Below the pieces are notes generated by a model. That model was not told where the DNA came from, ran no database searches, and saw nothing but the letters and a program-made list of their open reading frames with translations. A stretch of DNA of 40,857 nt, from NCBI GenBank assembly GCA_002319915.1, contig DCFQ01000044.1:1-40857 (forward strand), read 5' to 3'. This DNA is from Bacteroidales bacterium UBA1800. GTDB taxonomy: Bacteria; Bacteroidota; Bacteroidia; Bacteroidales; VadinHA17. The first letter of the stretch is position 1. Each line of letters starts with the position of its first letter. Positions 17,271 through 25,028 of this stretch are shown here, piece after piece. Made by a program: the position numbers and the translations under genes.

Positions 17271-18191
17271 ATGAAGCGTAGGGAGTTTTTCAAAACATCA
17301 TTGGGTGCGGGGCTCGCTGCAGGGGCTGCAGTTCGTCTGGGGGGATATGATAAATTGTGGGCGGCTTCTCCTGCCATTCCGAAGTATGATATGGTCGCTG
17401 TTATGGGGGGAGAGCCCGATGCAATGTTTGACCTGGGAATTCAGGAGCTTGGCGGAATGGGAGCATTTGTGCAGAAAGGCCAGAAAGTGCTTGTGAAACC
17501 GAACATCGGCTGGGATGTTGTTCCCGAGCTGGCTGCCAATACTAATCCCGCCCTTGTAAAGCGTATTATAGAGCATTGTTTCAGGGCAGGGGCAAAGGAA
17601 GTTTATGTTTTTGACCATACCTGCGACAACTGGGTAAATACATACAAGACATCGGGCATCGAAAAAGCCGCAAAGTCAGCCGGAGCCAAGGTGGTGCCGG
17701 CGCATACCGAGAGCTATTATCATGAGATTGACATCCCGGGCGGGGTGAGGCTCAAGAAGGCAAAGGTCCATGAGTTGCTTCTTGAAGCCGACGTCTTTAT
17801 AAATGTCCCTATCCTGAAAGACCACAGCTCAACCAGGATGACAGCGTGCCTCAAGAATAATATGGGCCTTGTGTGGGACAGGGGATACTGGCACTCAAAC
17901 GATCTTCATCAGTGCATTGCAGATTATGCCCTGTATGAAAAGAAGCCGGCGCTCAATGTCGTGGACTGCTATTATGTGATGGTCAAACACGGCCCGCAGG
18001 GCGTATCGAAGGAAGATGTGGTGCAGATGAAGTCCCAGATAATCTCTCCCGACTGGGTAGCCGCTGATGCCGCATCTGCAAAAATGCTCAAGATAGAACC
18101 TGAAAGGATAGATTATATCCCGCTGGCACATAAAATGGGTTTAGGGAATATGAACCTCGACTCCTTGAATATTAAGCGCATAAAAATGTAA
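17271..18191 (+). CDS. Tat-exported DUF362 protein; possible nickel-pincer client
   Basis: 306 residues. The N-terminus KRREFFKTSLGAGLAAGAAVR is a good twin-arginine signal with likely cleavage after AAS (31-33), so the protein should be exported folded, presumably with a cofactor. The DUF362 core (COG2006) follows: VLVKPNIGWD (73-82), VYVFDHTCDNW (111-121), FINVPILKDHSSTRMTACLKNNMG (176-199). His185 and Lys195 are ten positions apart, the same spacing as the catalytic His174 and cofactor-linked Lys184 of LarA (HFFAGFSGGRK). Further histidines occur at 116, 208 and 213. It has no cysteine cluster motif itself. It is divergent from larC and is followed 6 bases later by a polyferredoxin gene. 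The DUF362 assignment is firm; the pincer link is inference. Confidence 0.88.
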   Translation: MKRREFFKTSLGAGLAAGAAVRLGGYDKLWAASPAIPKYDMVAVMGGEPDAMFDLGIQELGGMGAFVQKGQKVLVKPNIGWDVVPELAANTNPALVKRIIEHCFRAGAKEVYVFDHTCDNWVNTYKTSGIEKAAKSAGAKVVPAHTESYYHEIDIPGGVRLKKAKVHELLLEADVFINVPILKDHSSTRMTACLKNNMGLVWDRGYWHSNDLHQCIADYALYEKKPALNVVDCYYVMVKHGPQGVSKEDVVQMKSQIISPDWVAADAASAKMLKIEPERIDYIPLAHKMGLGNMNLDSLNIKRIKM

Positions 18192-18197
18192 TCGGGG

Positions 18198-19757
18198 ATG
18201 ACTTCATCATTTCTCAGGAAATTCCGGATCCTGTTTTCGGCAGTTGTTCTGATTTGTTTTGTTTTGGTGTTTGTCGATTTCAGTTCGCTGATCCCGGAAA
18301 AGTATATCAACTGGCTTCTTTACCTCCAGTTCACCCCTTCAGTCCTCAAGTACATCGATCTCAGGACGATAGCTGCAGGAGGATTCCTGATCGTCATACT
18401 TTTGACCCTTCTTACCGGGCGGACATATTGCTCATTCCTCTGTCCCCTCGGGATTGGCCAGGACCTTAACAGCAGGATTGGGGGAAAGATAAAGAGAAAA
18501 TTCAGGCGCTTCGGTTACAAAAAACCATTTACAATCATCAGGTACACTCTCCTGGTGCTGACCTTCGCGGTAGCATTGATCTTTGGATTATACCTTGTAA
18601 CCCTTCTCGATCCGTATAGTATTTTCGGACGGTTTACAACTTATTTCCTTAAACCGGTTGTCCTTCTTCTGAATAACCTCTTAGCCGGGATCCTCGGCAG
18701 GTTTGATAATTACTCTCTCCATCATGTTCCTGTCAGGGGATTTGCGCTTATAACTTATTTCATACCAGTTTCTTTCCTTCTGCTTACAGGGATCCTTTCC
18801 TTCGTGAAAGGCAGGCTTTACTGCAACATGATCTGCCCTGTCGGTACACTTCTCGGGCTTGTTTCAAAAGTTTCAATCCTGAGGGTAAGGTTCAATGAGG
18901 AAAAGTGCACACGCTGCGGGAGATGTGCTGTTGCCTGCAAGTCATCATGCATTGATTTTCTGAATCACAATATTGATGTTTCAAGGTGTGTCGATTGCTT
19001 CAACTGCCTGAAGAGCTGCCCTGATAAAGCGCTCTCGTACGGGATTATCGGGCTAAGGTCGAAGGTGCCCGCTACAGACGACAGCAGAAGGAAGTTCGTT
19101 GCCGGATCAATTGCATTGCTTCTCAGCCTCCCGGCCATCGTAAAAGGGCAGCAGAAAGCAACACCGGTGCCAAAGAAAGCTTCAACGATCGCCGAAAAGA
19201 AGACATCCCCAGTTTGTCCGCCGGGTGCAGGATCGATTGAGCATCTTAACAGCAACTGCACCGCCTGTTCCCTCTGCATCACCGCATGCCCGAACAAGGT
19301 GCTGCAGCCGGCCTTGAAGCAATACGGGATTGCAGGGCTCATGCAGCCGGTAATGGATTATCACAAGAGTTTCTGCACTTATAACTGCACGGTTTGCACC
19401 GATGTGTGCCCGACAAATGCATTAAAGCCGCTGGCGCTTGAGGCCAAGAAGCTGACACAGATCGGGAAAGCGAACTTTATCAAGGACAACTGCATTGTGA
19501 AGACCGAAAAGACCGCCTGTGGAGCCTGTTCAGAATCGTGCCCGACAAAGGCTGTCTATATGGTCCCGTATGAAGGCAACCTGGTGATACCCGAAACAAA
19601 CCAGGAGATTTGCATAGGATGCGGTCATTGCGAATTTGCATGCCCTGTGACCCCGTACAAGGCAATTTTTGTTGACGGGAACCCGGTTCATACCGCAGCA
19701 AAGAAGCCCGAGAACAAGGAATCTGATATCAAAAAGCCTGCAGATTTCCCGTTCTGA
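18198..19757 (+). CDS. NapH-NapG-like membrane polyferredoxin with an internal Tat segment
   Basis: 519 residues. The N-terminal half has four or more membrane helices (about 10-28, 57-73, 112-136, 180-203) and two CxxxCP motifs (CSFLCPLG at 78, CNMICPVG at 209), as in NapH/CcoG-type quinol oxidases. Two classic [4Fe-4S] motifs follow (CTRCGRCAVAC, CVDCFNCLKSC). At 296-315 comes SRRKFVAGSIALLLSLPAIV, a twin-arginine motif plus hydrophobic stretch inside the protein. Four further cluster motifs follow (CTACSLCITACP, CTYNCTVCTDVCP, CIVKTEKTACGACSESCP, CIGCGHCEFACP), the number in NapG. The architecture reads as NapH fused to NapG, carrying electrons from quinol to periplasmic clusters. Overall family and cluster count are secure; topology is inferred. 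No nap genes are in the window. Confidence 0.88.
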   Translation: MTSSFLRKFRILFSAVVLICFVLVFVDFSSLIPEKYINWLLYLQFTPSVLKYIDLRTIAAGGFLIVILLTLLTGRTYCSFLCPLGIGQDLNSRIGGKIKRKFRRFGYKKPFTIIRYTLLVLTFAVALIFGLYLVTLLDPYSIFGRFTTYFLKPVVLLLNNLLAGILGRFDNYSLHHVPVRGFALITYFIPVSFLLLTGILSFVKGRLYCNMICPVGTLLGLVSKVSILRVRFNEEKCTRCGRCAVACKSSCIDFLNHNIDVSRCVDCFNCLKSCPDKALSYGIIGLRSKVPATDDSRRKFVAGSIALLLSLPAIVKGQQKATPVPKKASTIAEKKTSPVCPPGAGSIEHLNSNCTACSLCITACPNKVLQPALKQYGIAGLMQPVMDYHKSFCTYNCTVCTDVCPTNALKPLALEAKKLTQIGKANFIKDNCIVKTEKTACGACSESCPTKAVYMVPYEGNLVIPETNQEICIGCGHCEFACPVTPYKAIFVDGNPVHTAAKKPENKESDIKKPADFPF

Positions 19758-19898
19758 TCCTACGTTCAGGAAAGATAGATCCCACTATCATATCATTCAA
19801 ACCAGTGCTTTCCCTTCTTACCAGGGTCGGAAAGGACTTGTTTATAAAAATTTGTTTCAATAAGACGCCTGTACCGGCAAAAAGGTGATAATTGTCTG

Positions 19899-19928
19899 TT
19901 CGGGAATACTTATCATGAATTAATTTTG
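19899..19928 (+). promoter_or_regulatory. Candidate promoter for the epimerase-citDEF unit
   Basis: TAATTTTG at 19921-19928 is an exact TAnnTTTG match, and TTC (for TTG) ends at 19901, 19 bases upstream. The predicted start near 19934 gives a 30-base leader to the ATG at 19964. No terminator hairpin was found between the polyferredoxin gene and this site. Confidence 0.45.
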
Positions 19929-19963
19929 TTCTCTGATACTCATTGTCAATTAAATTCCTGTCT

Positions 19964-20374
19964 ATGAATCCGACACACATTGAACATATCGGGATTGCAG
20001 TTGCAAACCTTGACGAGGCTGTAAAGCTATATGAAAGGTGCTTTGGTCTTAAGTGTTACAAAGTCGAAGAAGTTACTGACCAGAAAGTACGGACGGCATT
20101 TTTTATGGTGGGACAAACGAAAATAGAACTTCTCGAGTCGACTGATCCGGAAGGACCAATCGGGAAATTCATCACGAAAAGGGGAGAAGGGGTCCATCAT
20201 ATTGCATTTGCGGTCAACGGGATTGAAGAAAAGCTGAAATTTGCTGAAAAGGAAGGGATGAGGCTGATCGACCATGTCCCCCGAAAGGGCGCTGAAGGCC
20301 TGGACATAGCTTTCCTTCACCCGGCATCTACCGGAGGTGTCCTCATTGAGATTTGCGAGAAAAAAAATTCGTAG
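19964..20374 (+). CDS. mce: Methylmalonyl-CoA epimerase
   Basis: Interconverts (R)- and (S)-methylmalonyl-CoA between methylmalonyl-CoA mutase and the decarboxylase/carboxylase of the propionate pathway. 136 residues, normal for the family. The vicinal-oxygen-chelate fold is visible: HIEHIGIAVANLDEAVKLY, with the first metal His; the central EGVHHIAFAVNGIEEKL with the second; LEIELLEST-type strand; and the C-terminal GGVLIEICEKK with the metal Glu. ATG at 19964 is chosen because it starts right before the first strand. The CitDE fusion gene begins 30 bases after its stop and is probably co-transcribed. Confidence 0.93.
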   Translation: MNPTHIEHIGIAVANLDEAVKLYERCFGLKCYKVEEVTDQKVRTAFFMVGQTKIELLESTDPEGPIGKFITKRGEGVHHIAFAVNGIEEKLKFAEKEGMRLIDHVPRKGAEGLDIAFLHPASTGGVLIEICEKKNS

Positions 20375-20404
20375 GTTTGCATTAACAATCATTCAGCATT
20401 GGCT

Positions 20405-21637
20405 ATGAACAAGATATCAGCAATATCAGGCAATTCCGGTCCAAAGGTGCGATCCGACTGTGAGATGGTCCTGGAACTAAGGGATTCAGGCGGTATACAA
20501 ATCGACATCAGGTCCAAAGTACTGGCACTTTACGGCGAGTCAATAAGGGCTCAGTGCAGGGAGATCCTCGGTTTTTTCGGCATAACCGATGCTTCTCTGG
20601 TTGTAATCGATTCGGGAGCCCTCCCGTTTGTGATTGCTGCAAGGGCCGAAGCTGCGATACGGCAGCTGGTTGACACGAAGCTCGAATTCCTGCCTCCGAT
20701 GCGGGAAGATGCCAGGCGTGCCACAACAAGGGACAGGTTCCGGTTTTCACGGCTCTATCTGCCGGGGAATACGCCCAGCATGATGATTAATGCGGGACTT
20801 CATTCCGCCGACGGGATAATACTTGACCTCGAAGATTCTGTTGCACCGGGGAAAAAGGATGAAGCAAGGATACTTGTCAGGAATGCACTGAGGCAGATCG
20901 GTTTCGAAGGATCTGAAAGGATGGTCAGGATTAACCAGGGTGAAAGGGGAATTACCGATCTGGAATACCTGATACCGCACCATGTCAACGTGGTTCTGAT
21001 CCCCAAAACTGAAAGTGCCGGGGCCGTGAGGCTGATTGACGCCAGGATAAACCAGATCCGGGAAGAAAAGGGACTGGCCGATCCTGTATACCTGATGCCG
21101 ATAATCGAGACTGCCCTCGGTGTTGAACGGGCATTTGAGATCGCACAGTCATCGGAAAGCGTTGTCGCACTGGCAATCGGGCTGGAGGACCTTACCGCTG
21201 ACCTGGGAGTCCCGCGCACCGTTGAAGGCCTTGAATCGCTTTACGCAAGGACGAGGATAATTAATGCCGCAAAAGCAGCCGGTATCCAGCCGATCGATTC
21301 AGTCTTTTCTGATGTCTCGGATATGGAAGCGCTTCGAAGGAGCATAAGCATATCGAAATCGCTGGGGTTCGAGGGGATGGGATGCATTCATCCCAGGCAG
21401 ATAGCAGAGGCAAGGAAGGGATTCGCTCCCAGCCGGGAGGAGATTGATAAAGCGAAGAAGATCGTTCATGCTTTCACGGTAGCGGAAAAGGAAGGGCTGG
21501 GGGTGGTGGCGCTCGGGACAAAGATGATCGATGCTCCGGTAGTTGCAAGGGCCAGGAAGACAATTGACCTGGCGCTGACGCTCGGATTCCTTTCAAGTGA
21601 CTGGATGAACGAGGCCGTCGTTGAAGAGAGTAATTAA
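20405..21637 (+). CDS. Citrate lyase acyl carrier (CitD) fused to beta subunit (CitE)
   Basis: 410 residues. Residues 1-95 resemble CitD, the acyl carrier subunit: RSDCEMVLELRDSGGIQIDIRS and the later DSGALPFVIAARAEAA align with the CitD pattern, and Ser17 in RSD is where the phosphoribosyl-dephospho-CoA arm would attach. From about 112 on it is CitE: SRLYLPGNTPSMMINAGL, GIILDLEDSVAPGKKDEAR, LMPIIETALGVERAFEIA, IGLEDLTADLG and GFEGMGCIHPRQI. In most bacteria CitD and CitE are separate. The beta subunit cleaves (3S)-citryl-thioester to oxaloacetate. CitF follows 15 bases downstream. CitC, CitX and CitG needed for activation are not in the window. Citramalate lyase has the same subunits and is an alternative. 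Confidence 0.88.
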   Translation: MNKISAISGNSGPKVRSDCEMVLELRDSGGIQIDIRSKVLALYGESIRAQCREILGFFGITDASLVVIDSGALPFVIAARAEAAIRQLVDTKLEFLPPMREDARRATTRDRFRFSRLYLPGNTPSMMINAGLHSADGIILDLEDSVAPGKKDEARILVRNALRQIGFEGSERMVRINQGERGITDLEYLIPHHVNVVLIPKTESAGAVRLIDARINQIREEKGLADPVYLMPIIETALGVERAFEIAQSSESVVALAIGLEDLTADLGVPRTVEGLESLYARTRIINAAKAAGIQPIDSVFSDVSDMEALRRSISISKSLGFEGMGCIHPRQIAEARKGFAPSREEIDKAKKIVHAFTVAEKEGLGVVALGTKMIDAPVVARARKTIDLALTLGFLSSDWMNEAVVEESN

Positions 21638-21652
21638 CTTAAATATTTTAAT

Positions 21653-23236
21653 ATGGCTGTTCCGACAGTAAAAAATGCTGCGGGAAGAGAAGTTCCCCTT
21701 GAGATCAACGGCAGGCCGGCCACTCCGTTCATGGGAGTGGGAAAACACAAACCTACCGGGCACAGGTACGGACCGCCGGTTCCTTCCTGTTCCAACTTCC
21801 CCTCCGACGGAAACAAAGTTGTGGGATCCCTCGAGGAGGCCCTGCGGCTCTGCGGCCTTTCTGACGGGATGACCATCTCGACCCATCACCATCTGCGCGA
21901 CGGGGACCTCATAAGCAACAGGGTCTTCGATATTGCATCCTCAATGGGCATAAAGGACCTTGTCTGGTTCCCTTCCGCATCATTCCCGTGTAATGATCCG
22001 GTCATCAAATACCTCGAGGACGGTACCATCAACCGGATCGAAGGGAGTATGAATGGTCCCCTCGGCCGGTTCGTCTCGGAAGGCAGGATGAAGGGAACGG
22101 CAGTCCTTCGCTCCCATGGTGGAAGGGTTCAGGCCATACTCGACGGGGAGGTAAGGATTGACATCGCCGTACTAGCAGCCCCGACTGCCGATTCATACGG
22201 AAATGCAAAGGGTACAGGAGGAAAGTCTGCCTGCGGAGTTCTCGGCTATGCAAAGGCCGATTCGATGTATGCCAGCAAGGTGATCGTGGTCACTGATAAC
22301 CTTGTGGATCTCCCATGCTACCCGATGGAGATCGAAGGGAACTATGTCGACTATGTGGTTGTGGTTGATAAGATCGGGATCCCTGAAAAGATCGTTTCAG
22401 GGACCACCCAGGTGACCAAAAGTCCCGACAGGCTCCTGATCGCTGAAATGACTGCGGCTTTCCTCGAGAAATCCGGCATCCTGAAGGACGGTGTCACAAT
22501 GCAGGCCGGAGCAGGAGGGACCTCACTCGCGATCGCCGTGTTCCTTCATGAGATATTTAAAAAGAAGGGGTGGAGGTCTAAGTTCGGATTTGGGGGAAGC
22601 ACCAGGTACATGGTAGAGATGCTTGAAAAAGGACAAATGGGATATATCCTTGATGCCCAGGCATTTGACCTCGACAGTGTTGCCTCGGTCGAAAGGAATG
22701 CAAATCATATACCATATCCCGTTTTCAATGCTTATAACTATCATTCCAAGGGAAACCTGACCAGCATGATGGATATAATGATACTCGGAGCAACGGAGAT
22801 AGATCTTAACTTCAACGGGAATGTCGTCACCCATTCTGACGGGTACCTCCTTCACGGGATAGGAGGGTGGCAGAATTGCCTTCATGCCAGGAACGTGATC
22901 CTCCCGGTACCGCTCTTCCGCGACAGGATCCCGGTGATTGTGGATGAGGTAACCACACTTTGCGGACCGGGGGAACTGATCGATGTCATTATCACCGAGA
23001 GGGGAATTGCAATAAACCCGATCAGGACTGACCTTATAGAAAGTGTTAAGGATAGTGGCCTTCCTTTAAAGACCATAAGGGAATTGAAGGAAGAGGCTGA
23101 AAGGATCTGCGGAAAGCCGTCCAGGCCGGACTTTGAGGATGAGATCGTTGCTGCAATAAAATGGGTCGACGGAACCGTGATCGATGTCGTTAGGAAGCTT
23201 AAGCCGGCAAAGTCTGCGGACGATGGAAAACTTTAA
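21653..23236 (+). CDS. citF: Citrate lyase alpha subunit (citrate:acetyl-ACP transferase)
   Basis: 527 residues, about the normal CitF length of 510. Family I CoA-transferase-like alpha chain that exchanges acetyl for citryl on the acyl carrier. Recognisable segments include KVVGSLEEALRLCGLSDGMTISTHHHLRDGD, EGSMNGPLGRFVSEG, LRSHGGRVQAILDGEVRIDIAVLAAPTADSYGNA, GYAKADSMYASKVIVVTDNLV, MQAGAGGTSLAIAVFL and CGPGELIDVIITERGIAINP. Together with the upstream CitDE fusion it would form a two-polypeptide citrate lyase. Its last 14 bases overlap the rubredoxin gene. Citrate versus citramalate specificity cannot be read from the sequence. Confidence 0.93.
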   Translation: MAVPTVKNAAGREVPLEINGRPATPFMGVGKHKPTGHRYGPPVPSCSNFPSDGNKVVGSLEEALRLCGLSDGMTISTHHHLRDGDLISNRVFDIASSMGIKDLVWFPSASFPCNDPVIKYLEDGTINRIEGSMNGPLGRFVSEGRMKGTAVLRSHGGRVQAILDGEVRIDIAVLAAPTADSYGNAKGTGGKSACGVLGYAKADSMYASKVIVVTDNLVDLPCYPMEIEGNYVDYVVVVDKIGIPEKIVSGTTQVTKSPDRLLIAEMTAAFLEKSGILKDGVTMQAGAGGTSLAIAVFLHEIFKKKGWRSKFGFGGSTRYMVEMLEKGQMGYILDAQAFDLDSVASVERNANHIPYPVFNAYNYHSKGNLTSMMDIMILGATEIDLNFNGNVVTHSDGYLLHGIGGWQNCLHARNVILPVPLFRDRIPVIVDEVTTLCGPGELIDVIITERGIAINPIRTDLIESVKDSGLPLKTIRELKEEAERICGKPSRPDFEDEIVAAIKWVDGTVIDVVRKLKPAKSADDGKL

Positions 23237-23384
23237 ATGTGCGATTTGCGGCTATATTTATGATCCGGGTGAAGGGGAGCCAGGATTCGGCATCGCCTCA
23301 GGGGTCAGCTTCAGCGATCTGCCCGACAGTTTTACCTGTCCTGTGTGCGGGGCAGGGAAGGATGAGTTTTTTTGCTCTGATTAG
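23223..23384 (+). CDS. Rubredoxin
   Basis: 53 residues. A one-electron carrier with a single iron bound by four cysteines, CAICG near the start and CPVCG near the end, with the typical YIYDPGEGEPGFGI and FSDLPDSFTCP in between. The ATG at 23223 gives the standard rubredoxin N-terminus MENFKC and overlaps the end of citF by 14 bases, so it is probably translated from the same mRNA. Its partner is unknown; rubredoxins commonly serve oxygen or peroxide reductases in anaerobes. Confidence 0.95.
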   Translation: MENFKCAICGYIYDPGEGEPGFGIASGVSFSDLPDSFTCPVCGAGKDEFFCSD

Positions 23385-23409
23385 ATAATCCGGGTACGAC
23401 CGGGATTAT
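23385..23409. terminator. Stem-loop between convergent rubredoxin and pepD
   Basis: ATAATCCGG and CCGGGATTAT pair as a 9-base stem with one bulged G and a 6-base loop, filling nearly all of the 27 bases between the two stop codons. A/T-rich flanks on both sides suit a bidirectional terminator, though the U-tracts are short. Confidence 0.5.
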
Positions 23410-23411
23410 TG

Positions 23412-24878
23412 TTAGTTCTTCTGCGACGGGATGTTCTTAAGGACATCGATAAGGAGATCCCAGAACATCTTCACAGTTTTGATTTCGATTTTCTCTTCTG
23501 TAGTGTGAGCTCCCTTGATTGAAGGACCGAAGGATATCATATCTATTCCCTTGAATTTCTCATATATAAGGCCACATTCCAGCCCGGCATGAATAGCCCT
23601 TATTGCCGGCTCTTTCCCGAAGAGTTTCAGGTACGATTTTCTTGTGATACCGAGGATCTCTGATTTCAGGCTCGGCCTCCATCCGGGATACCCGTCGGAA
23701 TGGACCACTTGTGCACCGCCAAGGTCAAGGCATGATCTTACCATTCCGGCGACATCATGCTTGGCCGATTCGACTGAGCTTCTTTGTGTTGTTATTATTT
23801 TAACAATTCTCCCTTCTTCGAAGCTGACAGCTGCAAGGTTGGTCGAGGTCTCGACCAGGTCCTCCATCTCATGCGACCATGCAATTACTCCGTGAGGGCA
23901 GCATGAAAGGGAATTCAGAAGCCTTCCCTGGCTTTCCCTGTCCATCACTGTCGGAGGAACTTCTACTTCCCTCATAGTAATCCTGATCTCCTTTTCGGAT
24001 TCCCTGAATTCCTCTTTCAGGGTACCTTCAAATTCCTTTACCCAGTTGAGGATTGTATCTTTGTCTGCAGCCTTTGCGGTTATGACTGCGACCGCCTCTC
24101 TCGGGATTGCATTCCTGAGGTTTCCTCCCCTGAAAGTTGCCACAGAGACCTCAAATTTATCTTCGAGGTTCCACAGGATACGGTTCATCAGCTTAACGGA
24201 GTTGCCGTAACCTTTATGTATTTCATCACCCGAATGTCCTCCGTGCAGGCCGTTGAGGTAGATCTCGATTGCGACCGATCCTTCCACGGGTTTTGTGGCA
24301 TTGTACTCAAGGGTTCCCACTGTATCCATTCCCCCGGCACATCCGATGAACAAGATGCCTTCGTCTTCGGAGTCAAGGTTGATCAATGTCATTCCTTCGA
24401 AGAATCCGGGCTGAAGATTGATCGCACCAGTCATCCCCGATTCCTCATCCACGGTAAAAAGGCATTCGATCTTCCCGGTCCTGATGCTTTTGTCGGTCAG
24501 GATCGCCAGCTGGGCTGCAATCCCCATCCCGTCGTCTGCACCGAGAGTCGTGCCCTGCGCTGTCACAAATTCTCCTTCAACGAGGGGAATCACAGGGTCG
24601 TTATTCCAGTCGTGGTTATAGTCAGCATTTTTTTCTCCCACCATATCCATATGGCTTTGGAGGACGACCGTCTTAATATCCTCCAGGCCCGGAGCTGCTG
24701 GTCGTATAATCACGATATTGCCTATGCTGTCTTCCCTGAAATCGAGTGAATTGGTTACCGCAAAATCCTTCAGGAAGGCCCTTACCTTTCCCTCATTCTT
24801 GCTCAGTCTCGGTATCTTGCAGATCTCCCCGAAATATGTCCAGATCGGGGCCGGTTCCAGTTGTGAAAGGTTGCTCAT
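23412..24878 (-). CDS. pepD: Aminoacyl-histidine dipeptidase (M20C peptidase)
   Basis: 488 residues, close to the 485 of E. coli PepD. A cytosolic di-zinc dipeptidase cleaving Xaa-His and related dipeptides. Zinc-site motifs are all visible: LQSHMDMVGEK (His, Asp), TLGADDGMGIAAQ (bridging Asp), DEESGMTGA (catalytic Glu and ligand), INLDSEDEG, and the C-terminal IKGAHTTEEKIEI (His). GLHGGHSGDEIHKGYGN starts the lid/dimerisation domain. It is monocistronic between two plus-strand units. Confidence 0.94.
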   Translation of the reverse strand: MSNLSQLEPAPIWTYFGEICKIPRLSKNEGKVRAFLKDFAVTNSLDFREDSIGNIVIIRPAAPGLEDIKTVVLQSHMDMVGEKNADYNHDWNNDPVIPLVEGEFVTAQGTTLGADDGMGIAAQLAILTDKSIRTGKIECLFTVDEESGMTGAINLQPGFFEGMTLINLDSEDEGILFIGCAGGMDTVGTLEYNATKPVEGSVAIEIYLNGLHGGHSGDEIHKGYGNSVKLMNRILWNLEDKFEVSVATFRGGNLRNAIPREAVAVITAKAADKDTILNWVKEFEGTLKEEFRESEKEIRITMREVEVPPTVMDRESQGRLLNSLSCCPHGVIAWSHEMEDLVETSTNLAAVSFEEGRIVKIITTQRSSVESAKHDVAGMVRSCLDLGGAQVVHSDGYPGWRPSLKSEILGITRKSYLKLFGKEPAIRAIHAGLECGLIYEKFKGIDMISFGPSIKGAHTTEEKIEIKTVKMFWDLLIDVLKNIPSQKN

Positions 24879-24905
24879 GCTTATACTGACTCATTTAACA
24901 GGCTG

Positions 24906-24913
24906 CAAATGTA
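24906..24913 (-). promoter_or_regulatory. Candidate -7 promoter element for pepD
   Basis: The minus strand reads TACATTTG, an exact TAnnTTTG match, 28 bases before the pepD ATG. The nearest upstream TTG is 26 bases away, somewhat too far for a -33 element. The surrounding 150 bases are AT-rich and shared with the divergent dehydrogenase gene. Confidence 0.4.
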
Positions 24914-25028
24914 TTGTTTTTATTTTATTTATCTCCCTTCAACTGTTAAACAATCGGGATTATGGAATGATTTAAATTTTGCTAAATTTACGGACCACGA
25001 CATACATTAACCTTATTAACCTGAATTT

